A DNA stretch of 64,000 nt, taken from contig NC_081414.1 of the NCBI RefSeq assembly GCF_030272615.1, forward strand, positions 310,819,664 to 310,883,663. The letters are read 5' to 3'. A program made the position numbers and the translations under genes. A model generated the notes under the pieces. It was not told the DNA's origin. It did not search any database and saw only the letters and a program-made list of their open reading frames with translations. Below, piece by piece: positions 10,359 to 23,580 of this stretch. Source of the stretch: Cryptomeria japonica (Eukaryota; Streptophyta; Pinopsida; Cupressales; Cupressaceae). Numbering within the stretch: position 1 is the first letter of the stretch; every line of letters starts with the position of its first letter.

Positions 10359-11011
10359 CCAAGAAAAAAGCAATTTACTTCTCAAATCTCCAAATATAAA
10401 ATCGATAAATTTGTCAACATTGTGCCTGTGAACACAAACAAGATCAGCACAATCAACATCTATTCAAAAATTAAAAGGGTAATTACGATACCAAGCTCAG
10501 GAACATACTGTTTAGCAGATGACCATATTCCCACTTCAAAATTCTCAAAGCAGAATTCAATGAACTCATTGCAATAAGGCCTTCTGTAAACTGCAATTTT
10601 GGAGAGAAAAACAGAATCAACGTCAGAATTTTGAAAAGCAAAATCAGAAGAAACTTTAGAAAAAAAGCCTCCTATAAACTGCAGCTAATTAGAGAAAATT
10701 AACCGTCCCCATGAAATTCTCAAACCAAAATTTGATGAGCTCAATCCAAACAAATCTACTACAAACGTCACCCAAGGAAAAGGTAACACGGTATCCAACA
10801 AGAGAACAGACACATTTTGTAAAATTAATAAAAATATCTTATTAAATTTAGATAAGTTTGTGCATTTTTATCTTCAAAATAACTTACCAAAATGCTTGTT
10901 GACTTTTCCATCAGCAGGTCGGTTAGGGCGCTTTTCACTCTTGAAGTATGTGTCTAAAAGTAATCCATTCACATCAAGAACAAGCAATTTCTTCTTTGCA
11001 GGGACAACCAT
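10359..11011 (-). CDS. FCP1/NIF-domain HAD phosphatase-like protein, N-terminal three exons
   Basis: Three minus-strand exons give 91 continuous residues: 11011-10888, 10590-10509 and 10425-10359. Introns of 297 and 83 bp have canonical GTAAGT/GTATGT donors and AG acceptors, and the reading phase is kept across both. Exon 1 encodes HAD motif I as LLVLDVNGLL (Asp nucleophile at residue 13, with Asn instead of the second Asp). Exon 2 encodes YRRPYCNEFIEF...VGIWSSA, and exon 3 NVDKFIDFIFGDLRSKLLFSW. This order is typical of the plant FCP1-homology (NLI-interacting-factor) branch with a DxNG motif I. A role as a nuclear protein phosphatase is family inference, and the Asn substitution makes catalysis uncertain. 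The start ATG is chosen because an in-frame TAA lies upstream. Later exons with motifs II-IV lie outside the window. Confidence 0.85.
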
Positions 11012-13642
11012 TGTTGTCTCTACACCGACAGCAATTTACTGCCACACCTCAGCCTTCTAATCAAATTGCCTAGATGACTCTTTAATGCGGATTTCGTAAC
11101 TGCAACTTGTAAAAATGCTGCCAATATTTGTTTCACTTTTAACTCAAAATAGATAGCCAAAAACCATGTCTGGTCTCTCCCTGATTGAGAACACTACACC
11201 AAAGACCTGACAGAGTGACCTACCTATGCACCAAGCTTGCCAAATAACCACCGCAAGTTTTTACACCCTCAGGAAGAAGAATCAACAGGTTTCACAGTTG
11301 CAGAGAAGTTTTATCAAAATTTATCCCCCTTGCTTTGCTTCAAAACAATCAAAACAGAAACAGAATTGATTTCAGTGCATGTATGGAGAACCACTTCATT
11401 AAGATCCTATATTAAAAAAAAGGAAGGAAATCAATGCTAATCTTGCTACAAGATAACATTGTTACAAATCTTATGAAACACTCGACAAACTACTAAATGT
11501 ATTCAAAAGCATTATACATTATGAGTTTATTACTGTTGTCCTTATTGAATTCCAAAAATCTGAAATTCAAGAAAGTTGAGAATATGGTACGCTTGCAGGT
11601 TGCAGGCAATATATATTTTAAACCAAAAAAATGAAGAGAGAAGAGTCCAAGACAGCTTCTAAATAAATCAGAAACTTCAAATAAAACCTATGTTCCTGAT
11701 ACTTTTCCCCAGGTTAGGTACTGCTGGGATCAGCAGTTATATTTTTTACCCAGCTTTGGTAAAGCAGGAATCAGCCATTTTCATATAGATATAAAACTGT
11801 GTGTTAGGTTTTTTTTTCCTTTTTTATGTTTTTTTTTCAATTCTTTATCTTTTATTATTTTTTAAAAACCAAGTTTTACCAGCTTGTTCCCAGATTTGAC
11901 CTTGATTGTAACCAGGCCTGTCCATTCAATCGTACCCAGGCCTCTTGAGTCGGCCGTGGTACATCTCAGGACAGGTTCAGGACATACCCTAGCTGTACGG
12001 CAGCCAGGCCAGAACCAGGACCATACCATTTAAAGTGCAGCGTGGCAACCTCCATGTCTTGCAAGTAACATGGAATTAAACTACTTTAGCAAGATTATGA
12101 ACACCCATGACCAACATTCATAAATAATACATAAAATTTTAGAAAAGGAGATAAACTGACAAGCACACAAAATTCCTTATTTTGAAACTCAAAACAAGCA
12201 ATCTCACTAGTTCTTAGGTTTTAACATAAATGTTTCTAAAGCATACAACCAAACTAAAACAGAGAACGAGCATAGATTTTTCCAACTGTTTCTTAGGTTT
12301 TAACATAAATGTACTTTAAGGAAACAAAAAAACTCAGAATCCTTCCCACTGTTTCTTAGGTTTATTTGAGCAAAGTCAGAAAACACCCTAGAATAATGGC
12401 ATGTAAAGGCAGAAAACGTAAGGCTCGGACGCAAGGCATTAAGGGTTCTCTTAAGAATCTCTCTATTCTTGAAGAATAAACACTAAAAACTGAATATCAT
12501 ACTAGCTCCTCCTTAAATTTACTTAAACAAAGTTTGAAGATTTCATAGGACAGACATTTAAGGAACGGAATAGAAAATATCGGATTAAGTTTATTTGATC
12601 AATGTTCTAAGAATTTATAGCACAGAGATTTAAATAACGAAATAGAAAGGATCGGAACGATCAAATTCAGGCTTTTTTAAACATTTCTATGTACTTGGAT
12701 ACAAAATTTAAAAAATATAGGAAAAACTTAGAAAACCATTATCACTCCAGGTAACTTTACATCAACAAGTTCGGAAGTTTCCAAGCATAAAGGCATTTAA
12801 CACCAGATAAGAAAAGCTTAAAAATTCCAGGTTTCTCTTTAACAACTGTATGACCTTGAAGAGAGAAATAGATGTATAACAGTAAAACAAAAATTTAGAA
12901 AAAACAGAAAATCTTCTTACTCGTTAAGTTTTCGCGAATAAAGTCCAAAATTTAATGTTACGAGCTTAAATTTCCGAAGCCGGCCTTTAAAAGAAGACAT
13001 GCATGCTCTGAACTCAGAAAAAAGCCTTAAGAATGTACTGTTGTAGTTCCAAAATCTACCTTTCAAATATTGAAGATATGCGATTACGAACAATATTCGA
13101 CCTTAGCCTATAAATAAGAGCTTAAATAAGAACTGAAAAAGCATCATGTGCTCACATACTTGGAATCCAAAGCACTCCGCTGGCCCGGCCAACAAGCATA
13201 AAATCCTTTTACAGTGAAAAGATGCAATAGAACCAAAGAACTCTGAGCAAAGAATCTCCAAGAATAACAGATCTGCTGCTTATTTGAGAGCTTCGATGAA
13301 AAACAATGTAAGCTTAAAAAATATTTAATTCGAATGCATGAAACCTAGCAAATCTGGTCTCTACGGAATCGTCTCTAAGGAGGCGTTACAGGTTGTAGCA
13401 AGATTGAAGCAACTTCCAATTCAAAATCTTATGAAGTGCAGAGAAATTGAATGTCTGACGAACGAAAGAATTTAGGGTCTAACCCTATCGTGATTCCACA
13501 TAGTTTGGAGCACGTCTTCCTGCGGCAAGAATAAAAATTACTAAATTTAATTTTCTCTCCACTTACAACACAAGACTTTTTTTTAACAACTTTTATTGGG
13601 CGGGATATCGAATCTCCTTCGTGCACCGTCAGATGCACGTGC
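11012..13642 (-). other. Upstream region of the phosphatase-like gene
   Basis: About 2.6 kb of AT-rich sequence without a supported exon. A palindromic G-box core (GCACGTGC, 13635-13642) is present and might be a promoter element. A possible UTR acceptor (GGTGTAG) lies 8 bases before the ATG. No transcription start could be fixed. Confidence 0.35.
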
Positions 13643-14045
13643 TTTTAAACTTCGTTCTACTCAAATAAACCTAGATACGCATTGAAGGAATCAATATGAG
13701 CATATCTGATTTCAGAGCAAGGGATAAACTTTAGAGGACATTACCTAAACTAGTTCCTAGAACTAAATTACGATGTATGTTTTTAAGTACAATGCATATT
13801 GCAATATCAAAATATAAATCATTTTATAATTTTTTTGAATCGTGAAAAAAATTAGAAAATAGGGCGTGTGGTTTAGAAGGTTGATATAACTTAAATTTGG
13901 ATTTTTTATATATAAAAATTAAAATAAAATATTTTATTTTGATATCTTTACTATAATAAAAAAATTAAAATAGTTTTTTATTTATAGAGGTCTTGGGGTT
14001 GATCTTGTCTTTATCAACAGAGTGTTAATCCCTTCTTGAGGAAGG
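13643..14045. other. AT-rich spacer, nothing recognised
   Basis: Poly-A/T-rich sequence with no gene, repeat or signal I can name. Confidence 0.5.
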
Positions 14046-14440
14046 ATTGATGAAGGTGAATTTCGATGGGCTTCTCAGGTGAATGTCCCTAAGAGGATGT
14101 GTCATTTGTGATTGAAATGGAAGGATTTTAGCAATGGAAGATACCAAATGGCACAAATAACAAGGCCAAATTTCAAGCAGACTCAAGAGGGGTGAAGTTA
14201 TGAAGATGAATGGGCTATAAGAAAGTTCAATTAGAAGTGGATTTGCTGATAACCATCAATGTGATTCCGTGAAGAAAGATGTTGAACTAGAAATTGCAAA
14301 AATCGTACACCAAATATTAGAGGGTCTAGCAAAGTTAAATCTCTCACATATACCATGAGGGAAACTAAGTGGCTAACAAATTGGCCAAATCGACCATTGA
14401 AATGATGGTAGAGTTGATGTTAAGTTGGCAAATTGTTGGG
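14046..14440 (+). pseudogene. LINE RNase H domain remnant
   Basis: In several frames the plus strand reads the plant-LINE RNase H order: MKVNFDG, GCVICD*NGRILAME, a middle helix region, and an H-Y-E-GN...AN-LAKSTIE tail that corresponds to the family's YREGNxxADxLA signature. At least five frame changes or stops break it. It is followed by an AT-rich tail (14440-14640), as expected for a LINE 3' end. It is a separate copy from the LINE starting at 14838. Confidence 0.7.
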
Positions 14441-14640
14441 ATTTTTATATAAATATTACTTATATAATATAATATATTATGAAATATATAATATTTATTA
14501 GAATATTTTATAATATAATATTATGTAATATGATATACTATAATATTATGACCTCATGTATTTCTCTATCGTATGCTAAAAAATATTGAAATCAATGAGT
14601 GTAATAATCATCGTCAATATATTATAATATTCAGAATAAT
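14441..14640. repeat. AT-rich low-complexity tract (ataat/atatt runs)
   Basis: Dense runs of atataatatatta-type sequence follow the LINE remnant. It may be its 3' UTR or tail. Confidence 0.6.
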
Positions 14641-14837
14641 AGAAAAAAATGGAGCGTGGGAGCAGGGTCGAGTGAAGGAGTAGAGAGGAGCAGGAGCAAA
14701 TCGCCAGGGGCGTGCAAAACCATGGAGTTGATCAACATTGGATCCCAGGAGATAATCTAACTGACAGGCACGATCGTTCAAAGGTTGAAGACCCAAATTG
14801 TAGCAAGTGGAGTGAATAAGTGGGCAAGGAAATTCCT

Positions 14838-16760
14838 ATGGAAGCTTTGTGCGCAAGAGCCAAAGCCAACATGGAAAGCCTTAAACATGGGTGGCAGGAT
14901 AATCACAACCCTCAATGGGTCTTTGAAGGCGATCAATGGGTTGATAAATGTGATCTAGCATTCTTCAAGGAAAGTCGCTCTACAGTCAAATATTAAGGGA
15001 ACCTTAAGGAGAAGTGACCAGTGCAAAACTTGAATGGCAAATATGGAGCAAACCGAAGGAAAAATCAAATTCGTGGCAAATGGGAATCGGCATGGATTCA
15101 TAAGCAAGGGCTAGTTAAATTTAAAAATCAAAACTGGCCCCCCTACCAGAGGCAATGGTAGAATCATCCAAAGGACCTGAACAAGCAATCGGAAAGTCTC
15201 CATAAGCAAGGACTCCAAAGAGGAAGGAATGGGTGGTCCAGGAAAATTGGTACATCAAATGGGGATTCTTCCATTTATTGGGGAAAAAGAGATACATTGG
15301 GGCTAGGGAAAAATGGCAAAGATCGAACTAGCAAACCCTGGAAGAGTAATAACAAAAATACAAATGGAGCAGGCACATCTAACCCTAACTTAACCAAAAA
15401 ATGGTTAAGTCCTCAACCCCCCATGTTCAAATTGTTGAAACTAAATTAAATCAGGATAAGGAAAGGCCACAAAATGTAGGAATTTTAATTAAATGAGGGG
15501 GAGGGTTAATCGACACTGGAAGATTTCAAATTTGGTGTTACCAAAATTGGGGACTTTAGACAAGCATAAAGTCACTACCCAATGGTTATTTCTTGGTGGA
15601 ATTTACCAACTTAATAGAAAAAGAAAAAGCCCTAAATAGTGTCCCACATTATCTTGATAGTGTTGTTTTGCATTTAATTGAATGGTATCCACACTTTAAT
15701 CCATGGAAACACAAAATCAATAGAGGACCAGTTTGGGTCAAATTATACAGCATCCTTATAAAACATTGGGGGTAGTGGGACACTCAAAGATATTGGGTAA
15801 GGATTGGGTGATGTGATATATGTGGATCCAATTCTTGAAGATAGGGTTTGGGGCACATATGCTAGAATATGTATAGACATCTTCCCCAACCAAAATTTGT
15901 CCTCTGATATTGAAATCCTTTCCAAAGATGAAATCTTGATTTAGAAAATAGAGAGAGAAGATCTTGTGACCCTATGCCCTAAGTGCAAATCCAAACTACA
16001 TGAATCATTAGAATGTAATGGATTAGTGGAAGTTAATAAGGGCAACCAATACACTCAGACATTGTCCCATGATATGTCAAAAGACATAAACAACCCAAGC
16101 AATGACAGTAGCACAAATTTGAATGGAGAAATGGACTTGATGCAATGTATCTTGAACAAAGAAGAGCACAAGTTGGATCCCCCATCTCTTTCCTCCTTGG
16201 AAGAAATGACTGGAGCCCAAGTTGATTTACAAAATCAGGAAGATACCCCAACAAGCAAAAAACCATCTAATGGCATGAGTGGAAGGTAAGGACACCCCAA
16301 TGAGACATTGGAGGCTAATGTTGAAGTGAATGAATATGAGATGAGGAAGGGATCTGATGCAATCATTAATTAGATGGGTTATGGCGTGGATGAAAGCTAA
16401 GAAGTAAATAGGAGTCTGGAGTAGGATCAAAATACAATAGAAGAGAACATCACTATGGAGATTAGTGACTATCCTTTAGTTGCCACATACAGAGAGAAAG
16501 ATAGGAGGGAACCAAACACTAATAATGAAGAAATAGAGCCAGATGAGACTAAATTAGCTACTGATGAATCAGAATCAAAAACTAAAAAATGTTTTGAGGA
16601 GGGCTCTGTGAACATAATGGCAGTTTGGAGCATAATGTAGACAAACTCTAATATAAAGAAACCCAATATTGAAAGGAAAAAACAAAGGGGTCAAATGTCC
16701 AACAAGGCAAAGTTGGAAATGGTGGGGAGTGTTAGGGGGCAAAGGAAACTTAGGAACGAG
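14838..16760 (+). pseudogene. LINE ORF1 (DUF4283 / zinc-knuckle nucleic-acid-binding protein)
   Basis: The ATG at 14838 opens a frame (MEALCARAKANMES...) that decays. The diagnostic part is 15780-16020: GDVIYVDPILEDRVWGTYAR, then ICIDIFP, followed by CPKCKSKLHESLECN. This is the DUF4283 C-terminal strand plus a CxxC...C knuckle, as in plant LINE ORF1 proteins. The tail (16030-16640) is acidic and low in motif content. ORF1 proteins bind element RNA. ORF2 starts 24 bp beyond the end given here. Confidence 0.7.
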
Positions 16761-16783
16761 GAGATATTCCTTCCCGAGGAGCC

Positions 16784-19700
16784 ATGAAGCTCATTACTTG
16801 GAATGTTAGGGGCTTAAATGGCGTCAAATTGATACTAGCAAGGCATATATCTTTCTTTTACAAGAGAATAAATGGAGTATGAAAGAGAGTCAAAAAAGGA
16901 TAAAATCATGGCGTATCTGGGATGGTTTTCTTGTGGAATTTGATGGGGCTTTTGGTGGGTTGGGCTTCTTATGGAACCCATTATCCACCCAAAGTAATTT
17001 GTTGGTGCGGAATCAAAATTGGATGGCAATTAACTGCAAACTACTCGGTCAAAACACAAGGTTTTTTATCATTAATATATATGGCCTAATTTCCACCCTG
17101 GATAAGAGAGAATTGTGGAATAACATCTCTGATTGGCTTAAGCTACAAAATGATGTTAAAATTATAATTGAAAGAGATTTTAATGCCACCCTGGACAATT
17201 CAGAGAACACAAGGTGGACTACAAACCTTAACAAGAGTTCAAATGGATTTTCAAAATTTTATGGATGAGAATCATCTCAAGGATATGCCAACCAAAAATG
17301 GAAGATTTACTTGGACTAATAGGAGGCAGAGGTTTACTAGCATATCAGAAAGATTGGATAGATTTATGTTATATGGAGACTGGACAGATAACATAGATTA
17401 CCTCGAGGTTTCCATATTGCCATACACTGGATCATATCATTTTCTCGTAGTACTCTCCATATGGCTTGAGGGTGGGAAGGTGGGTGCCCCCTTCAAATTT
17501 GAAAATATGTGGCTCAAGGACCCCTCTATAATGGATCTAATAAAGGTTTGGTGGGATGAGATTAGTTTTGGCAATCATTCCAAACTTTACCTTCTATCTA
17601 AAAATCTTTTCCATATCAAACACAAATTAAAAGAATGGAACAAGGATCACTTTAAAAACATCTTTGAAGAGAAAGGCAGAGTAGAAGAGTAGCTACAACA
17701 GCTAAATGACATTGTTAGCCTGAATGGAATGACTTCATTGGAATTTGAAAAAGAAAATTACTTAAAGGCCCAACTGACTGAGCTACTTGCAAGAGAGGAA
17801 ATATTTTGGAGGCAAAAATCTAGAGAAATTTGGCTAAAAGAAGGGGATAAAAACACAAAATTATTCCACAAGTTTGCCAACATTAACCAAAGCAGAAAGA
17901 GAATTGTGGAAATCTAAAAGGAGGATGGCACATTAACACAATCTACAAAGGAGGAAAACAATGAAGCAGTAAGGCACTTTCAGGAAATAATGAACAGAGA
18001 TGCTCTGGTCCAGATTCAGGAAAGGGGCAGATTCTTAAACAAAATACCCTCTTTAATCAATGAGGCAGATAACCTAGAACTATACAAACTAGTTTCACTG
18101 GAAGAAGTCAAGATTGTCACCTTTCAATTCAACTCCGATAAAGCACCAGGCCTGGATGCATTTATTGCTAGATTTTTCCATTTCTTTTGGGACATTGTAA
18201 AGGATGAATTGTGGAAGGCAGTGGAGGAGTCTAGGAGGAAATCAACTATACCATGGGTAATTAATCATACATTCATAGCACAATCCCTAAGAAAAAAAAA
18301 AGTGCAGAGTATCAACAACTGTAGGCCAGTAGTACTATGCAATATGACATACAAAATCATCACCGAAGTTATTGCAAATAGGTTAAAAAATGGTAATAAA
18401 TCAGGTGATATCAGAGGAACAAAGTGGCTTTTCCCTAGGAAGATCGATTGTTGAAGGTATGAGTGTGGCACACGAAGTAATATATTCTACAAGGAAACTT
18501 TGTGCTCCACATATGATTGTGAAGCTAGATATCCTAAAAGCTTATGATCTTGTGGACAAGTAATTTCTCCTCAATGTCTTGAACAAGTTTGGTTTTCAAG
18601 ATAAATGGGTTGAATGGATTGGAAGTTGTATACATACCTCAAAATTCTATGTGCTTGTGAATGGTAAATCTCATGGTTTTTTGAATTAACTAGAGGAATC
18701 AAACAAGGTGATCCACTATCACCATTTATTTTCATAATCATGGCAGAGGCTCTAGGTAGAGCCATCACTCAATGCAGACTCGAGGGACAGTGGTAGGGTG
18801 TAAGTATTACTAGTGGAATGGATCTAATCACCCATCAACAATTTATTTATGACACCATATTGTTTGGGTAAGCATCTAGATGTGAGGCAAGATCTATCAA
18901 GAAAGTGTTAGATGACTATAATGCGGCCTCTCCAAATCATTAACTGGAGGAAGTCAGAGGTTTTTCTCCTTAACACCCAACCCAGTCTTCAAAGAGATAT
19001 TGTTAGGAATCTTGGATTGAGAACAACATGTTTCCTTGGGAAATTTTTTGGAATTCCTTTATTTGCAGGGATAAACAAAAAAAATATATAGGAAAGATCT
19101 TATCAGCAAATGCAAAAAAAGGATGAAATTATGGAAGGGCAAATGGTTAACCTATGTTGTAGAATACTAATGATCAAAGCAGTGTTATCTGCCATCCCAA
19201 TCTACTCCATGTCATGTTTGTAGATCCCTGAAGCATTAATAGGTAACTTAATCAAAATCCTAAGGAAATTCCTTTGGAATGGGACCAATGACACCTAGAA
19301 ATTTTCACTCATCTCATGGGACAAGATTTGTAGGCCTCATGAAGCTAAAGGAGATCGAATCAAACAACTCAATATCAGGAATGTTGTCATGGGTTCCAAA
19401 TTCATTTGGAGTATGTATAAGTGCAACTCCAAATGGGTTTAGATATCGAGAGAGAAATACTTGGATTCTAAGGATCCCATTCGAATCCTCATTGTCGAAA
19501 ACCCCCCAAAAGGATCTGCAATTTGGAATTTTATCTTGAATGCAAGAATATTATCACTAAGCACATCACATGGGATGTAAGAAATGGACAAAGGGCCTCA
19601 TTTTGGGATGACTCATGGGATGGTCATCCAGAATTTTGGAAAATGATGGATTTGGAGGATATAAAAAGGGAAACAATTAATGTATAGGGAAGGAAAGTAA

Positions 19701-20848
19701 GTGATTATGGGGACATCACATGGAGTAACAACATCCCAAAGTAGGAGTGGAATTCATTGGATGATGTGAATGCCCCTCAGGATTAAAAAGCCAGATTGAA
19801 AGAAATATTAAAATCAAGATACATTAATGTCTCAAAACAAGAGAATCACATAAAATGGTGTGCTTCAAGGGATGGGGAGTATAAAGTCAAGATTGATTAC
19901 AAAGTGAAAGAAGTTGCCCTATTGGGAAAGAAGTTGCCCAAGGACTTGTTGTGGGGAAAGTAATGTCTCCCGAAGGCAGGGGTCTTCTCATGGTTGGCAA
20001 TTCAAAATAGAATTTTAACTCGGGATAAGTTGATCAAGCTGGGTATCCCTAGGCCTAGAAGATGTCAACTCTACAAGTGTAAAGATTAAGATGTTGATCA
20101 TATATTACTCTTATGTCCTTATGAAGAAGATTGTCGGAAACACTTTACTACAATTCTCAATCTACAATACCCTATCTCGCTCAAATTGAAATATTGGTTT
20201 GATATGCGGCCTAAATGGAAAGAAAAAGGGATATTTGGATGCCTGTGGCAAATAATCCCCTCATCAATTATTTGGTAACTTTGGAAGGAGCGCAATAGAA
20301 GAATATTCAAGGATCAATCCATACCTAGGGATAGTTTAATAAAAAAGATGGGTGCACTTATTGTGGAATTGGCAAATTCAGGAGCAAAAAACAAAACATT
20401 AAAAGGAAATTTCTACACTAATTGGGATGAGAGAATGGTTAAACCTCTAAATGGTCTAATCATCCCACCTTTTCTTTGGAATTATTCGAACAACTTAGTT
20501 GAATCTCGACAAAAAGTAAGATGGGTACCACTTGAACCTAGGTGGATCAAAATAAATTTCAATGGTGCCTCAAAGGGCAATCCAAGGTCGAGTGGTATTG
20601 GTTGCATTTCTCGAAATGGAGCAAGAATTATGTTAGCAGAAATATTTGAAGCAATTGATGTTGCCACAAATAATATGGTTGAATTCAGGGCGGCTCTAAG
20701 GGCTTTAGAGTTGGGCAAGGAGCTCGGAGTTTAAAATATTCACATTGAAGGTGGCTCTCTCACTATCATAAATGCCCTCAAACAAAAATATACCCCAAAC
20801 TGGAATCTAAGCAAATGGTTGGTAACAATAAAACTGTTGATCAATATG
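16784..20848 (+). pseudogene. LINE ORF2 (endonuclease, RT, zf-RVT, RNase H), inactivated
   Basis: It starts MKLITWNVRGLNG at 16784, the hallmark of the apurinic-type endonuclease, which runs to about 17440 (metal-site DFNA present; KNGRFTWTNRRQRF near 17290). RT occupies about 18060-18900 with DKAPGLDAF, NNCRPVVLCN, LDILKAYD and RGIKQGDPLSPF. The catalytic box reads FIYDTILFG instead of FADD, losing one Asp. zf-RVT lies at about 19960-20300 (PKAGVFSWLAIQNRILT...CPYEED). RNase H (20540-20848) has FNGASKGNP with Asn for the first catalytic Asp and EGGS for EGDS. More than ten stops or frame changes occur. Confidence 0.85.
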
Positions 20849-21596
20849 TTTTCAAATTTAAAATATCCTTTCTTTGGTTTCCTGCCTTCTTTAAGTTTGA
20901 GGTGAACAGGGAAGTGATCCGATAGTAACAAAGGGAGGATGGAAGACACCCATTCTATGTCATTTTTGGCCCAACCTCCTCCAATAAAAAACCTCTCTAG
21001 CCTTTATGCGATATTGGTGAACCTTGATCTTCTATTTGTCCAAGTGTATGCACCATTCTTTGGGATACAGTCTATGACTTCCATGTTCTAAATAAAGGCT
21101 TTGAAATCTAGCATTGTTAACTGTACCTTATTAAAGCCCTTTGCTTCTTTTTTTATAAATCCAAAATAGCATTGAAGTCTCCATCGAGGATAATGAGATC
21201 CTTTCTCTCTTCTCTAACTCCATGTAGTATAGCCTCCCATTATAATACCTTTTCATTTGTATTTTTGTGACCATAGACATTTATTAAAGGAAACACTATA
21301 TTTTACACCCTACACCTCACTGTGTACGATGTCCAATTATCTTCCTTCGTCTTCATTTCAACCTCCATTGAGTTGGGTTTCCAAATAATCCCAATCCCAC
21401 TTGATTTTTCATGCGCATTCACAAATGCCTCATCCCATCTTTGATAGAATTTCACAAATTTATGGTCTTCCTCTTTGACTGATCTTGTCTCCTATAGAAT
21501 AACTATATTTGTCGCAATCTTATCCAAATGGCACTTAAGTACGCATTGTTTGTCAGGGACCGAGAGGCCCCTGAAATTCCACGTGAGGATTTTCAT
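20849..21596 (-). pseudogene. LINE ORF2 endonuclease domain, minus strand
   Basis: The ATG at 21596 is followed by TWNFRGL, a DGDFNA metal site (near 21180), CIPKNGAYTWTNRR-like sequence and SDHFPVHL. The terminal SDH is the catalytic Asp-His pair of the fold. Stops and frame changes are scattered through it. It ends in FKFEN exactly where plus-strand LINE sequence begins. Confidence 0.7.
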
Positions 21597-22355
21597 TGCT
21601 TTCCAAGGGATGCCTTCGCTCCCTTGGATTTCCTAAAAAATGTTGTCACACTTGTTAGCCCCTTTTCCCCAACTTCTTCCATTTTTTGTTTGTTCGATTT
21701 CCTACCTTTTCTTGTCTTCACTCTTCCCAACATTAGAGCTGCTAATTGGCTAATGCATCTTGGGTCTAAAATAGCCAGTTCGTCACTTGTGTTCTCTCAT
21801 CATCTATCTCTCATTCTTCTTCGTTATTCTTTTCCTTTTCCTTCAGTAAATCATCGATGGTGTTTTCTTGTGTTGGAGTATTCTCCGTTGGGCCCAGAGG
21901 AGAGGAGGATGGAACCTTTTCATTAACTCCCCTCACCAAATTCCCATCAATCGTTGGTTGTTCAATTATCTTCTCTCTTGTTTTTCTTTGTTAGTATTTG
22001 TAATCGTATTGGTATTTTCCTTAGGCTATGAGATTTTGAAAATCCACTTCTCCACTGTTTTTGGAGCAATCTTGTAGTTATTAATCATATGATCCCTTTA
22101 GCTACATATTAGGCAATAAAAATATTTCTTCTTCAATTTCAACTTTTTGAATATAGTGTCTACTGTTGACATTGAATTAGACTTCCTTGGGAATTCGCCT
22201 GACAGCCGCTACCATAATTCTTGCATAGAGATATGAATTGCCATTCATCGCCTATATTAGGGTTCGATTGAATATGTCAGGCACAAAATTTTTTATAACA
22301 ACCATGTTCGATAGAACATGGCCTATATTAATGATCGACATTTGATAGAACCCTT
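20849..22355 (-). mobile_element. 5' portion of a second LINE, minus strand, truncated at the junction
   Basis: Reading leftwards there is an ORF1 end (DUF4283 YARIMVAA and a knuckle CPI/LICSSKGHMINNYK-like segment, 22060-22350), a linker (21600-22060), then an ORF2 start at 21596 (MKILTWNFRGLS) with endonuclease sequence to SDHFPVHLKLKEG...FKFEN at about 20850. RT, zf-RVT and RNase H are absent. The missing part is the 3' side, the opposite of ordinary LINE 5' truncation. Confidence 0.75.
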
Positions 22356-22359
22356 TTGT

Positions 22360-22970
22360 CAGCCCTTTTTATATATATTTTTTATTTTTTTATTTTTTTC
22401 ATTTTTGAAAAAAACAAAATTGAAGGATAATTCACATTTTTTATAAAGAAAACATTTTGAAGTGAATTTTGTTGGTGTGGAATTTTCAAGGGGCATTTTT
22501 TCAAACGAAAGAGATGGGAAATAAAAGGAAAAGGGTAAATAAGACTGCGTGAAAGTATTCACATAATATGGAACAAAGACGTCGTGAACAAGAATTGGCA
22601 AGATATCATGTAAATAAAACAAGTATGCATCTTTACAATTTAGAATTCATCAACCCACTTAAATTTGGTATGAATAATTTGAACTCACTTGTCAATCATA
22701 CACAATTGCTAGTATAGCCTAAAGAGTCTGAAAGAAATCAAATTATAAATTATAATAAAAATAGATGGAATTTTCTCCATGTTGAAGAGGGATGCATGCA
22801 TATATTTTAGAAATATAATTTTGGGTTTATTGAATGCAAAATTTGAATAGCTACAAAATAAGGTTTTCTACGTATAAAGCTAGAGACCATTGAAATTAAG
22901 ATTTAATTCGATAATAAATAAACAATTATAAAGAATAATTTTAAACAAGAATCTCTTTTTAGTCTCTCAT
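22360..22970. other. AT-rich spacer, nothing recognised
   Basis: About 600 bp of AT-rich sequence. The reading frames are low-complexity and unsupported. Confidence 0.5.
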
Positions 22971-22974
22971 CTCT

Positions 22975-23575
<601 letters not shown>

Positions 23576-23580
<5 letters not shown>

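Larger units (their letters stand above)
14838..20848 (+). mobile_element. Near full-length plant LINE (L1/RTE-like), plus strand, defective
   Basis: Ordered domains run ORF1 (DUF4283 plus zinc knuckle), endonuclease, reverse transcriptase, zf-RVT and RNase H, the usual order of plant L1-type LINEs. Many stops and frameshifts and several catalytic substitutions make it inactive. The 3' end is missing because a minus-strand LINE abuts it at about 20848. Confidence 0.85.

Noticed and set aside
13429-13638. Minus-strand 69-codon frame with a possible donor (13566) and acceptor (13520) as a 5' exon of the phosphatase gene
   Set aside because: The implied intron would be only 47 bp, too short for plant splicing, and the peptide has no recognisable feature.
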